NCBI GenBank assembly: GCA_002707085.1
Contig: PALY01000128.1
Location: 11,686 to 20,569 of the forward strand
Direction of reading: 5' to 3'
Length of the DNA stretch: 8,884 nucleotides
DNA from: Deltaproteobacteria bacterium
Lineage (GTDB): Bacteria > Myxococcota_A > UBA796
The translations under genes were made by a program, and so were the position numbers. Under the pieces are notes generated by a model. It saw only the letters and a list, made by a program, of their open reading frames with translations. It was not told the origin of the DNA and ran no database searches. Below are positions 1 through 6,812 of the stretch, one piece after another (the stretch's first letter is position 1; the number at the start of each line of letters is the position of its first letter).

Positions 1-180
<180 letters not shown>

Positions 181-202
181 TCCCCACTCCGTTCATCCGG
201 AG

Positions 203-238
203 AAGCGCCCACCTTGGACCAATCCAAGGTGGGCGCTT
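203..238 (+). terminator. Probable transcription terminator after groEL
   Basis: A perfect 15-bp inverted repeat (204-218 pairing with 223-237) has a four-base CCAA loop and extends by one more A-T pair at 203/238. It is G+C-rich and directly follows groEL. The T tract after the stem is weak (TTC), so it is intrinsic-like rather than a textbook case. The stem is nearly symmetric and could also act on the opposite strand. It separates groEL from lnt. Confidence 0.72.
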
Positions 239-283
239 TCACGTTCAAAGGATCGGTTACAGCAGCAACATCTCGGAGAAACG

Positions 284-1876
284 GTGACCATTCCCCAAGC
301 AAAAAATCGATGGCTACGCATCGCTGCTGCATTGTTCAGTGGTGGGTGTTTGGCTCTTGTTGCACCACCGGCCAATCTTTGGTGGCTGCATTGGTTTTCT
401 TGGGTCCCCATGTTTTGGGCGCTCTACCCTGGAACCGTGAAACAAAACCTCCGCCTTGGATATCTGGCTGGCTGGTTCGGTATGTTTTGCATCTTCTTCT
501 GGGTGGTCGAAACAGTTCAGAGATTCTCCAGCTTAAACCTTCCCTTATCCTTTTTAATATTGGGTCTTTTCGCCAGCGCTTTCGGGCTGTACTACGCCAT
601 CACCTTCGGGTCGGCGATGTGGTTCCGAAAAAAGGTTGGCGTCAACTGGGTCTTTGTCGTCCCTGCTGTACATGTAGCGATGGAGAACTTGAGTCCTGCT
701 CTCTTCCCCTACTACGAAGGTGTCACCCAGTATCGAGTCCCAGCGATGTTCCAACTGGCCAGTGTCATCGGTTCACTGGGGCTGACCTATTTACTGTTTC
801 TCGTGAACTGTATTTTGGCCGAAAGCGTCTTCCGCAACATGGAAGGCCGTAAACAAGCCTGGCACCTATACGGCATCGCTGGTGGACTCATCGTGGCCAA
901 CCTTGCATTTGGTTCTTGGCGACACGCCGCCGTCGAAGAAGACCTCGCAAAAGCCAGAACCATTCAAACCGCCATCATCCAACAAGATGTCACAATGGAA
1001 GAACGGTTCGACGATACAGCCTGGGATCTGATTGAATCATGGAAAACCAGAACGGCATCCATCGCAGACCAAAAACCGGATTTGGTCGTATGGCCAGAGG
1101 CGTCGGTTCGACTGGCGGACCCACACTCAAACAGACGTTCAAGAAACTTAAAAAGACAGCGACCCAAAGAGTTTTTCAGCAAGCTGGCTGGAGATGGCGA
1201 TTTCCACCTATTGATGGGTGGTGGTACCCGCGAATGGGGCAGTGACGATCAGGGAAACAAGTGGGTAAAGGACTACAACTCCGCCTATAGCTTCACAAGA
1301 AAGGGTGAAGCTGGGCAACGCTACGACAAAATGGTTCCGCTTCCTTTTGGTGAATACATCCCACTCGCAGATGTCTTCCCCGTTCTTCGAACCATCGTAC
1401 GCGGCCCTGGAAACTTCAGAAGAGGAAAAGAGGTCACTGCATTCAAAGCCGTGGATAGCGCAGGTGAACAGTACACATATTCTGCTCCCATTTGCTATGA
1501 GGGGATCCTCAATGGACAGATGGGCAAACTCTCTGCAGTAGACTTGTTCATCAACATCACCAATGATGCATGGTTTGGCGATACGGGCTGCCCCCATCAG
1601 CATGCAATGCTGACTGCAGGACAAGCGGTTCAATATGGTCGGCCACTGTTGAGGATCGCATACACAGGCATCTCTTGGGTCGTCGAACCCCACGGTGACA
1701 TTCTGTACGAAACGGCACCCTTCACCGAGTCTGCCTCTGTAGAGACCATCCGACTGGGTACTGTGGATACCTTGTACAAACGAGGCGGCTGGCTCTTCCC
1801 TTACGTATGTGGTCTTTTCGCAGCCGGAACCTTCCTGTTTTATCGACGACGAGAAGAAGAGGGTGGTGATGAATAA
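284..1876 (+). CDS. lnt: Apolipoprotein N-acyltransferase
   Basis: Lnt is an inner-membrane enzyme that moves an acyl chain from a phospholipid to the free amino group of the lipid-modified Cys of apolipoproteins, the last step of lipoprotein maturation. The 530-residue product matches the family length and layout. Residues about 10-215 are hydrophobic membrane segments, about 225-490 are the periplasmic nitrilase-like domain, and 501-520 are a final membrane helix ending in Arg/Glu-rich residues. The nitrilase-type triad is visible: Glu272 (VVWPEAS), Lys349 (YDKMVPLPFGEY) and Cys404 (APICYEG). Glu357 and Glu406 match two further conserved Glu of E. coli Lnt, and NDAWFG with PHQH at 427-440 is a family signature. 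The start is GTG, chosen because GGAG at 275-278 lies five bases upstream. A lipoprotein gene follows after 21 bases, probably in the same transcript. Confidence 0.96.
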   Translation: MTIPQAKNRWLRIAAALFSGGCLALVAPPANLWWLHWFSWVPMFWALYPGTVKQNLRLGYLAGWFGMFCIFFWVVETVQRFSSLNLPLSFLILGLFASAFGLYYAITFGSAMWFRKKVGVNWVFVVPAVHVAMENLSPALFPYYEGVTQYRVPAMFQLASVIGSLGLTYLLFLVNCILAESVFRNMEGRKQAWHLYGIAGGLIVANLAFGSWRHAAVEEDLAKARTIQTAIIQQDVTMEERFDDTAWDLIESWKTRTASIADQKPDLVVWPEASVRLADPHSNRRSRNLKRQRPKEFFSKLAGDGDFHLLMGGGTREWGSDDQGNKWVKDYNSAYSFTRKGEAGQRYDKMVPLPFGEYIPLADVFPVLRTIVRGPGNFRRGKEVTAFKAVDSAGEQYTYSAPICYEGILNGQMGKLSAVDLFINITNDAWFGDTGCPHQHAMLTAGQAVQYGRPLLRIAYTGISWVVEPHGDILYETAPFTESASVETIRLGTVDTLYKRGGWLFPYVCGLFAAGTFLFYRRREEEGGDE

Positions 1877-1897
1877 AACCCGTGTCACACTGTGAAC

Positions 1898-3190
1898 ATG
1901 AAACACTGGTGGCCATTGCTCACACTCCTTGGTTGCAACCCCAAGGTCGAAGAAGCACCTCCGTGCCAAGGGTGGAAAGCAGAGGACGAAGACTACCGAC
2001 CCGTCCTTGAAATATTGAGCGATGACGGCGAAAGCATTCGTATTCAGGCCGTGTTCTCTCGTATGCCACGCACACCCGATGGCGCCCCAACCGTCGTATA
2101 TGTCCAAGGGGGATGGGCGCCTGTGATGCTGCCACTGGAAGAAAAAACACCCACCTTACGAGACGATATGGGCTTCACCACCCTGTATATGGATTTCCCT
2201 GCTGCCAATTTCCGTGGTGAGGAATCGCGAGATGTTCTGGCGCATGTGCTTCGCTACGCTGCGGGTGAAATCACGGACACGGATGACTGTACAATCGATG
2301 ACCGTGTCCCTGGAGGTCGTTCGCCCGAGATCGTCTTGGCCGGATTTTCCAACGGTGGAAATCTGGCATGGGCTACAGCCGGCGACTTGGACCTGGACGT
2401 GCCTCGCATCGATGGCATCGCCACCTTTGAGACACCTTCGAGCAGCCAGTTCATTATGGTCGAACCCGGTACACGCAGACACCCCAATGCACGATTCGAT
2501 CTCGATACATGTGCTGTAGTCACCGGTCCTGCAATCAGTTGTGGTGTCGATTACGCACCCATCGATTTCGCACAACACAACCTATGCGAAGCCACCGAAG
2601 GATGCCTATACATCGACCTAAATGACGACGGAGACTTTACCGACCAAGACGTCATCATCGGTGGCGTCTCTCATCCCGAATTGGGTGGATGGGTCCATTC
2701 TGTACCCGCAACAGTGGCTGCGGAAGATGCCCAAGTCCTCCCAGACTCTCGCACCCGCTCCAATGACGCTCGAGCCTTCTGGAGATCGCGAGAAGCCCCG
2801 CGCAGCATGGCAGACGCTGTTGATCGTTTTCCAGAATTAGCTGGCATTGCAACCGGAACCAGGGTGGATCACGTATTGGACAACCTTGATCGCCCTGTTC
2901 ATGTGACCGGATTGGTGCAATCCATGCAACATGCAGGGGTCGTATGGAGCCGACTTCATGCCGATGCAAGTTACATGGAGGAATTGCACGGAACCAGCAA
3001 GACGTGGGTCGAATACCCGGCGAACGAAGCCATCATTTTGACCGATGAACGATGGAAAATGCAGCCCGAAGATGATCACGACGTACGGGGCAGTGACTAC
3101 CTGACAGCATCCGTCCTGGAACTTATTGACAGGTCAAGAGCGCTGGACTGGTCTAATGATGTGACGGAAACGCTTCAGATGTTTCCTTGA
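1898..3190 (+). CDS. Predicted lipoprotein, alpha/beta-hydrolase-like with a dockerin-like calcium loop
   Basis: No named family is recognised. The 430-residue product starts with a very short lipoprotein signal, MKHWWPLLTLLGC, with Cys13 as the lipidated residue. Features that suggest an alpha/beta-hydrolase fold are VVYVQGG (about 66-72), a nucleophile-elbow-like VLAGFSNGG (146-154, Ser151 as candidate nucleophile) and a late EDDHDV (about 391-396, His394 as candidate catalytic His). Between them is an insert with four Cys (205, 215, 230, 236) directly before a DxNxDGDxTxxD loop at 240-251, which fits an EF-hand or single dockerin repeat. The triad is inferred from motifs only. ATG at 1898 is preferred; a GTG two codons earlier (1892) is in frame. 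Neither has a clear ribosome site, so translation may rely on re-initiation after lnt, which stops 21 bases upstream. Confidence 0.8.
   Translation: MKHWWPLLTLLGCNPKVEEAPPCQGWKAEDEDYRPVLEILSDDGESIRIQAVFSRMPRTPDGAPTVVYVQGGWAPVMLPLEEKTPTLRDDMGFTTLYMDFPAANFRGEESRDVLAHVLRYAAGEITDTDDCTIDDRVPGGRSPEIVLAGFSNGGNLAWATAGDLDLDVPRIDGIATFETPSSSQFIMVEPGTRRHPNARFDLDTCAVVTGPAISCGVDYAPIDFAQHNLCEATEGCLYIDLNDDGDFTDQDVIIGGVSHPELGGWVHSVPATVAAEDAQVLPDSRTRSNDARAFWRSREAPRSMADAVDRFPELAGIATGTRVDHVLDNLDRPVHVTGLVQSMQHAGVVWSRLHADASYMEELHGTSKTWVEYPANEAIILTDERWKMQPEDDHDVRGSDYLTASVLELIDRSRALDWSNDVTETLQMFP
2615..2650 (+). other. Dockerin/EF-hand-type calcium-binding loop in the lipoprotein
   Basis: Twelve codons read DLNDDGDFTDQD. 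Positions 1, 3, 5, 7, 9 and 12 are Asp, Asn, Asp, Asp, Thr and Asp, with Gly at position 6, which is the calcium-loop pattern of EF-hands and especially of dockerin repeats (Asp at position 12). Only one copy is present, so a cohesin-binding dockerin, which needs two, is not indicated. A structural calcium site is more likely. Confidence 0.7.
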
Positions 3191-3354
3191 CAATTTTCCT
3201 TTGCCAAGCGCCAATCTTTGCCCTACTTTATTAATGAAGGCAGAGAAATCTGTTTTCGGGAAAGAACCAGTCCCCTCCGCCGAGTCCGCACACGTAACGT
3301 CTCAGCGTCTCCTCCATCTAATTGCGGTGAGGTATCGGAACGGGGGGGGCTCTT

Positions 3355-3753
3355 TCATTCGATGCCCTTCGCAGCGTCTCCCGGCAGAGACCCTGGGGGC
3401 GGCGGTCCACCCGAAGAGTTCGGTGGTGGGTCCATGGCCCGATGCAGATGGGGACGACGGACAAAAACCCGACAACGCTCCGCGATTGAAGCTGTAGAAA
3501 TGCGCTTGCAGTACCGATCCGAACGGGGATCGACTTCTCGGGTGACAGTCAACCAAATGTAGTCTTGGACTCGCTGATCTGACACCCCTGACTCGATGAG
3601 TTCAATGGCGTCCGCACCTTGACTGCGGAACAAATCCACAGCCACCTCTGCCCAACAATTGTCACGGGACTCCCCTTCGCTCATCGCCGCACACCGTTGG
3701 GGGGTTGGCGGACCAAAAGTACACGCAAAAAGCAGCATGAATAGCGACGACAT
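3355..3753 (-). CDS. Small predicted lipoprotein with Cys-pair repeats
   Basis: The 132-residue product has no recognised family. It opens MSSLFMLLFAC with a lipobox-like LFAC, so Cys11 is the candidate lipid site, although the n-region has no basic residue. The mature part has Cys21/Cys33 and Cys82/Cys94, each pair 12 apart and the pairs 61 apart, about two lengths of the ~31-residue unit seen in the 308-residue protein at 5304-6230. A middle unit is recognisable with Ser55 and Tyr65 where Cys would be expected. The C-terminus is rich in Pro, Gly and Ser. The start was chosen because GGAG (CTCC on the plus strand, 3759-3762) lies five bases upstream; an in-frame ATG at 3771 has no such site. 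The open frame continues upstream to 4032, but that part overlaps the divergent ExbB-like gene antisense and is not believed. Confidence 0.72.
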   Translation of the reverse strand: MSSLFMLLFACTFGPPTPQRCAAMSEGESRDNCWAEVAVDLFRSQGADAIELIESGVSDQRVQDYIWLTVTREVDPRSDRYCKRISTASIAERCRVFVRRPHLHRAMDPPPNSSGGPPPPGSLPGDAAKGIE

Positions 3754-3758
3754 GTAAA

Positions 3759-3762
3759 CTCC
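3759..3762 (-). promoter_or_regulatory. Ribosome binding site that sets the start of the small Cys-repeat lipoprotein
   Basis: On the reverse strand GGAG is followed by five bases (TTTAC) and ATG at 3753. This supports the short lipoprotein start over the ATG at 3771 and over longer upstream extensions. Confidence 0.65.
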
Positions 3763-3771
3763 GACTTGCAT

Positions 3772-3788
3772 CACCGTGAACAGCGGTG
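3772..3788. promoter_or_regulatory. Short inverted repeat in the divergent intergenic region
   Basis: CACCG and CGGTG, separated by seven bases, lie between the reverse lipoprotein start (3753) and the forward ExbB-like start (3820). The 66-base gap must hold at least the proximal control of both genes, so an operator or hairpin is possible. Arms of five bases are short enough to arise by chance, and no convincing -35/-10 pair was seen. Confidence 0.2.
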
Positions 3789-3807
3789 CATGTGAGCATA
3801 GTCTCTT

Positions 3808-3813
3808 GAGGAG
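3808..3813 (+). promoter_or_regulatory. Strong ribosome binding site for the ExbB-like gene
   Basis: GAGGAG is followed by six bases and a GTG start at 3820. This near-ideal site supports the GTG start and marks it as the main translation entry point for the three-gene operon, whose later genes lack good sites of their own. Confidence 0.75.
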
Positions 3814-3819
3814 TCTTCC

Positions 3820-4413
3820 GTGATCAATGCACTGGTGACCGCATTCTCTGGCCCTGGCGCCCCCTTTATGTATGCCATTACCGCGGTGGGGGCGTTTTCC
3901 CTCACTGTGGGGCTTGAGCGTTTTTGGATGCTGGTCATCCGCTGGAAGATCAACGCGGTAAAATTGTTCGATGCTCTTGAAGTCGGTACTGAGACAGAAA
4001 TCTTGGCCTGTGTCCAACATAGCCCGCTTCACACAATGCTTTCTGCTGGGACCCGTGGGGAAACCACAGAAGAACGGTGGAGAGCAATGGGGTCAGAGGC
4101 CGGGTGGGTAGAACACACCCTGAGTCGTCGTGTTGGCGCACTCGCTTCAGCGGGCAACATCGCCACCATGCTCGGGCTTCTGGGGACTGTTTATGGGCTG
4201 ATCGTTGCCTTTGGTGGCATGACCGACACCGCGACCGCAACACGCGCCGTCCAAATATCGGAAGGGATCGCTTCCGCAATGTCCACCACTGCGTGGGGCC
4301 TAATTGTGGGCATTGCCTCGTTGACCCTGCACGCCTTCATCGAAGGACAGGTTCGTTCCATGCTTGCACTGGGAGAAACCGCTGCAGCACGAATGGTTCG
4401 TACCCGCTCATGA
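3820..4413 (+). CDS. MotA/TolQ/ExbB-family proton channel subunit
   Basis: This is the inner-membrane channel-forming subunit of a proton-driven motor; family members pair with ExbD/TolR-type subunits to energise envelope processes. The 197-residue product is a little shorter than E. coli ExbB or TolQ. Predicted membrane helices lie at about 14-40, 110-132 and 148-172. The second carries the family signature GNIATMLGLLGTVYGLIVAF (112-131), and the third begins ISEGIASAMSTTAWGLIVGI (146-165), matching the conserved second motif. It starts with GTG behind GAGGAG. Its stop codon overlaps the next gene's start (ATGA, 4410-4413), so the downstream ExbD-like proteins are probably translated by coupling. 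Whether it serves a Tol, Ton, gliding-type or other role cannot be decided: no TonB, TolA, TolB or Pal is in the window. Confidence 0.93.
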   Translation: MINALVTAFSGPGAPFMYAITAVGAFSLTVGLERFWMLVIRWKINAVKLFDALEVGTETEILACVQHSPLHTMLSAGTRGETTEERWRAMGSEAGWVEHTLSRRVGALASAGNIATMLGLLGTVYGLIVAFGGMTDTATATRAVQISEGIASAMSTTAWGLIVGIASLTLHAFIEGQVRSMLALGETAAARMVRTRS

Positions 4414-4883
4414 ATCGCCTATTTCGTCGAAGGACAACCTCCGCCGACATGCGACCCTCGATTCTTTCCATCGTGGCGCTCATGGTGCTGTTGGTGCCCA
4501 CCGTATTGCACACATCCACTGGAACAAAAACCGTAGCGATGGGGCTGGATTTAGCCGGTCACGAGGGCGCTCGAACACACGACGGCCCACTTACATCTGT
4601 CACTGTAACGGTGAATCCTCAGGGTTTTCGAGTCGATGCGACAATGAAAAGCACCGACGTACGAAGTGAACATCTGATTGAAGAGACTCATCAACTCGGC
4701 AATCTTGAGGGACTCCGAGAACACCTGTCCAACCTGAAAGAGATCGACCAAACACAGACACACCTCACTTTGGTCCCAAGCCCGGACAACACGACAGGAG
4801 AAATCGTTCTCTGGATGGACTCCATCCGGACGGGCCCCCAAGGCGAACTTTTCCCACATGTGACCCTTGGTACCGCATCATGA
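4410..4883 (+). CDS. ExbD/TolR-like protein, first copy, lacking the membrane Asp
   Basis: The 157-residue product has the ExbD layout: a short basic cytoplasmic start (MNRLFRRR), one membrane helix at about 18-35 and a periplasmic domain with ExbD-like patterns (SVTVTVNPQGFRV at 63-75, LTLVPSPDNTTGEIVLWMDS at 119-138, and a terminal HVTLGT). In ExbD and TolR an Asp near the start of the helix carries protons and is essential. Here there is no acidic residue between Asp13 and Asp47, and the aligned position is hydrophobic. The first eight residues closely resemble those of the next gene (MNRMFGRR), suggesting tandem duplication. ATGA overlaps join it to both neighbours, and no independent ribosome site is evident. 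It is probably a non-conducting partner of the second copy. Confidence 0.82.
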   Translation: MNRLFRRRTTSADMRPSILSIVALMVLLVPTVLHTSTGTKTVAMGLDLAGHEGARTHDGPLTSVTVTVNPQGFRVDATMKSTDVRSEHLIEETHQLGNLEGLREHLSNLKEIDQTQTHLTLVPSPDNTTGEIVLWMDSIRTGPQGELFPHVTLGTAS

Positions 4884-5323
4884 ACCGTATGTTTGGGCGC
4901 CGACCCATCCCCGCCACAGATTTGGCTGCGCTGACACCTTTGGTGGACGTATTTACGTTGGTACTGATCGCAGTCTTACAGTCATGGAGCGTCCAGCCAC
5001 CCGTCACATTGGCTGAAAAGGACATGCAACTTCCCGTCAGTCGGATCGAATCTGGACCCACCAATGGAGTCCTTGTGGACGTGGGCGCATCGGGCGTTCA
5101 CGTGAACGGATGGCGGGCGGCTTCCAGTACTCACTGGAGTCAAAGTGATTCGGTAGACATTCCTCCACTCGCCAATGCATTGCACCAAGAGGGTGGAACA
5201 CGAGCGCTCGTACGAGCAGACACAGAAACACCCTGGAAATTGGTTGGCAAAGTGCTGTTCACCATCCAACAAGCCGGGTATTCGGATGTGGAACTGGTGG
5301 CGCTTAGCCCTTCGAGCCTCTGA
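4880..5323 (+). CDS. ExbD/TolR-like protein, second copy, with the membrane Asp
   Basis: The 147-residue product is a standard ExbD/TolR-type protein: basic N-terminus (MNRMFGRR), one membrane helix at about 19-37, and a periplasmic domain from about 45 with NGVLVDVGASGVHVNG (62-77), TRALVRADTETPWKLVGKVL (107-126) and AGYSDVELVAL. The helix holds LTPLVDVFTLVLI with Asp23 in the position of the essential proton-carrying Asp of ExbD and TolR. It starts inside the stop of the first copy (ATGA, 4880-4883). Its last 20 bases overlap the end of the convergent Cys-repeat gene. Together with the two upstream genes it gives one ExbB-like and two ExbD-like subunits, the same composition as the AglR-AglQ-AglS gliding motor of Myxococcus; that is an analogy, not an assignment. 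Confidence 0.93.
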   Translation: MNRMFGRRPIPATDLAALTPLVDVFTLVLIAVLQSWSVQPPVTLAEKDMQLPVSRIESGPTNGVLVDVGASGVHVNGWRAASSTHWSQSDSVDIPPLANALHQEGGTRALVRADTETPWKLVGKVLFTIQQAGYSDVELVALSPSSL

Positions 5324-6230
5324 CGTTTTGCTCGCAGTCTAAACGAAGTCCTTGGTCCACAACCTGACCGCACACCCGCGCCGCGCCTTCCGGATTTACG
5401 CGAATCTGCTGATACGCCACACCCAATCGACATGGGTCTGCGCCAAACTGTAAACCCGAACATACATCAGTGAATTGCATGCCTTTTCGTTCGGCACCCG
5501 CCCAACCCAAACCGTGTACGCAATTGTCACGATTCACGCCCACAGGAACGCGATCACATGCATCCTGGGCCCGACCGGTATCTACACGTCCCAAATACTT
5601 TCCAATCCCATGCCAACAACTCTTGGTGGCCAACTCACCATCCGTCACCGATGCACAGTGTTCCAGCGCCAACTCCAAATCAAACAAGGCGATTTCACCA
5701 TTTACGTCATGACGACAAAAGTCACGCCACATGCCCGCAGCCGCACACTGTTTGTAGGCCCAAGGCGGATCAACTTTCGCCAAGGCCAGACCGATTCCAA
5801 ACACACATTGATCGGACCATTTCTTAGAGGAAATCGTCGGACAAACCGCGAGAGCCGCTTGTCGGTCAGTCGGAGCGTGGGTCTCGGCCACTGCGGCCAC
5901 GCACTCCATTCCCCGCGACCCATCGTTCACTTCCGAACAAGCCAAAATGGCTCCATCCAGATCCGTTACCGCACGGCTTCGAGCCAGCTCCGAAAAACAA
6001 ATGTCCCGAAGACTCCCGGTTCGGCTGCGGCAATCAAGTTCCGAAACCTGCTCACCTTGGCCAGCGGACGGACGCACACCTTGCGGACGAGGCGGTATGG
6101 CCACAACATCAGCAATCGGAATGGCCTTCAAAACGACTGCACTCACAGGAACCATTTTCAACGACTCAACCACGCCCAGACAAAGCGCCAAACACATCGA
6201 GTACAGCAAAGAAAATGGAAGGCTATTCAT
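5304..6230 (-). CDS. Exported or membrane-anchored protein with eight tandem Cys-pair repeats
   Basis: No named family is recognised. The 308-residue product has a hydrophobic N-terminus (about 5-21, less strongly to 45) that could be a signal peptide or an anchor, then a Pro/Gly linker. From Cys67 to the end it consists of eight units of 30-33 residues, each opening with Cys and having a second Cys 10-13 residues later: 67/78, 98/110, 130/142, 162/172, 192/205, 225/237, 257/267 and 287/299. Units share a pattern such as NRDNCVHGLG followed by a stretch ending in Ala before the next Cys. Regular alternation suggests helical-pair repeats each closed by a disulfide, which would require a periplasmic or extracellular location. 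ATG 6230 overlaps the stop of the upstream lipoprotein (ATGA on the reverse strand, 6230-6227). Its end overlaps the convergent ExbD-like gene by 20 bases. Confidence 0.85.
   Translation of the reverse strand: MNSLPFSLLYSMCLALCLGVVESLKMVPVSAVVLKAIPIADVVAIPPRPQGVRPSAGQGEQVSELDCRSRTGSLRDICFSELARSRAVTDLDGAILACSEVNDGSRGMECVAAVAETHAPTDRQAALAVCPTISSKKWSDQCVFGIGLALAKVDPPWAYKQCAAAGMWRDFCRHDVNGEIALFDLELALEHCASVTDGELATKSCWHGIGKYLGRVDTGRAQDACDRVPVGVNRDNCVHGLGWAGAERKGMQFTDVCSGLQFGADPCRLGVAYQQIRVNPEGAARVCGQVVDQGLRLDCEQNVRGSKG
5307..6032 (-). repeat. Eight Cys-pair protein repeats (about 31 residues each)
   Basis: Codons 67-308 of the reverse-strand protein encode the repeats. First-Cys to first-Cys distances are 31, 32, 32, 30, 33, 32 and 30 residues. 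The units are well diverged from one another, so the array is old rather than a recent DNA-level duplication. The last unit is short after its second Cys. Confidence 0.85.
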
Positions 6231-6790
6231 CGGTACATTGTCACCCGATATCGGTCCCTAACCCCATCAGAAACAGGACCCTCAATGGCTGCAAACCGAT
6301 ACCCATCCCCACTGACAATCGCACCAATCACGGGTACAGAACCCATGCATGCTTGCGGTAAAACTGCGGTCTGAGAACTCCATTTCGTGGTCGTCTCTGT
6401 AACGGCGACCCCTCTCCACCCATCCAAGGTCTGGAAAGGAGCAGGCCCATTTCCTTTCAAATCACGTGCCGTGATTTTCAAAATGGAATCATCAGCAGAA
6501 AAGGCCAAACGGACCGTTGAAGAGGGACCGATGTCCTCTTGCCACAACACCGAACATGTCTGTGTGTCGGGAGCCGTACCCACTGCCCGGCCATTTCTCC
6601 CTCGGATTTCCAATGATTCACCAGCCCGCCATTCACGAATCAGTAGCTCTCGTCCATCATTCAACAACTGCCCATCGGCACCAATACCACCATCCACAAT
6701 CACACCATCGCGAACGAACTCAATGCCCGCCGGGGCAAGCTCAGGCGCGGTACAACTCAAAACAAACAGGGTGAATATGCCAATTCTCAT
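6227..6790 (-). CDS. Predicted lipoprotein of unknown function
   Basis: The 187-residue product opens MRIGIFTLFVLSC, a compact lipoprotein signal with a VLSC lipobox and Cys13 as the lipid site. The rest is unrecognised and looks beta-rich, with alternating short strands and Gly turns (for example VRDGVIVDGGIGADGQLL at about 26-43). Two further Cys (79 and 148) could form a disulfide. ATG at 6790 is preferred because it gives a typical signal peptide. An in-frame ATG at 6814, with AGAGG just upstream, is possible but would add an acidic n-region and overlap the divergent DUF547 gene start. It is the first gene of a two-gene reverse operon; its TGA overlaps the ATG of the Cys-repeat protein, so the two are probably made together. 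Confidence 0.75.
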   Translation of the reverse strand: MRIGIFTLFVLSCTAPELAPAGIEFVRDGVIVDGGIGADGQLLNDGRELLIREWRAGESLEIRGRNGRAVGTAPDTQTCSVLWQEDIGPSSTVRLAFSADDSILKITARDLKGNGPAPFQTLDGWRGVAVTETTTKWSSQTAVLPQACMGSVPVIGAIVSGDGYRFAAIEGPVSDGVRDRYRVTMYR

Positions 6791-6804
6791 CTCAAATGAA
6801 TATG
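6772..6804. promoter_or_regulatory. Direct repeat TGAATATG flanking a divergent start
   Basis: TGAATATG occurs at 6772-6779 and again at 6797-6804, 25 bases apart, around the start of the reverse lipoprotein and just upstream of the forward DUF547 gene. It could be a regulator site or A+T-rich promoter elements. The evidence is only the repetition and the position. Confidence 0.2.
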
Positions 6805-6812
6805 GGATGAAC

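Noticed and set aside
1208..2107. Long reverse open frame (299 codons) opposite the 3' half of lnt
   Set aside because: It is antisense to the catalytic domain of lnt, whose active-site motifs are unmistakable. The translated product has no recognisable domain and has the odd composition of a shadow frame.
3191..3562. Two forward open frames of about 100 codons after the hydrolase-like gene
   Set aside because: They have no recognisable domain or good ribosome site and largely overlap the end of the reverse lipoprotein. The part from 3191 to 3354 holds no gene or clear hairpin; an eight-G run at 3342-3349 is only a possible sequencing weak point.
3754..4032. Upstream extension of the small Cys-repeat lipoprotein
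   Set aside because: The extension runs antisense into the ExbB-like coding region, lacks a signal peptide at its start, and would hide the lipobox. A good ribosome site supports the start at 3753.
5475..6374. Long forward open frame (299 codons) opposite the Cys-repeat gene
   Set aside because: Its product is rich in Arg, Thr, His and Ser with no domain. The reverse strand holds eight regularly spaced Cys-pair repeats and an ATGA-coupled start, which is far stronger evidence.
6387..6812. Upstream extension of the DUF547 gene
   Set aside because: It is antisense to the reverse lipoprotein, is low-complexity, and would place the lipoprotein signal in the middle of the protein.
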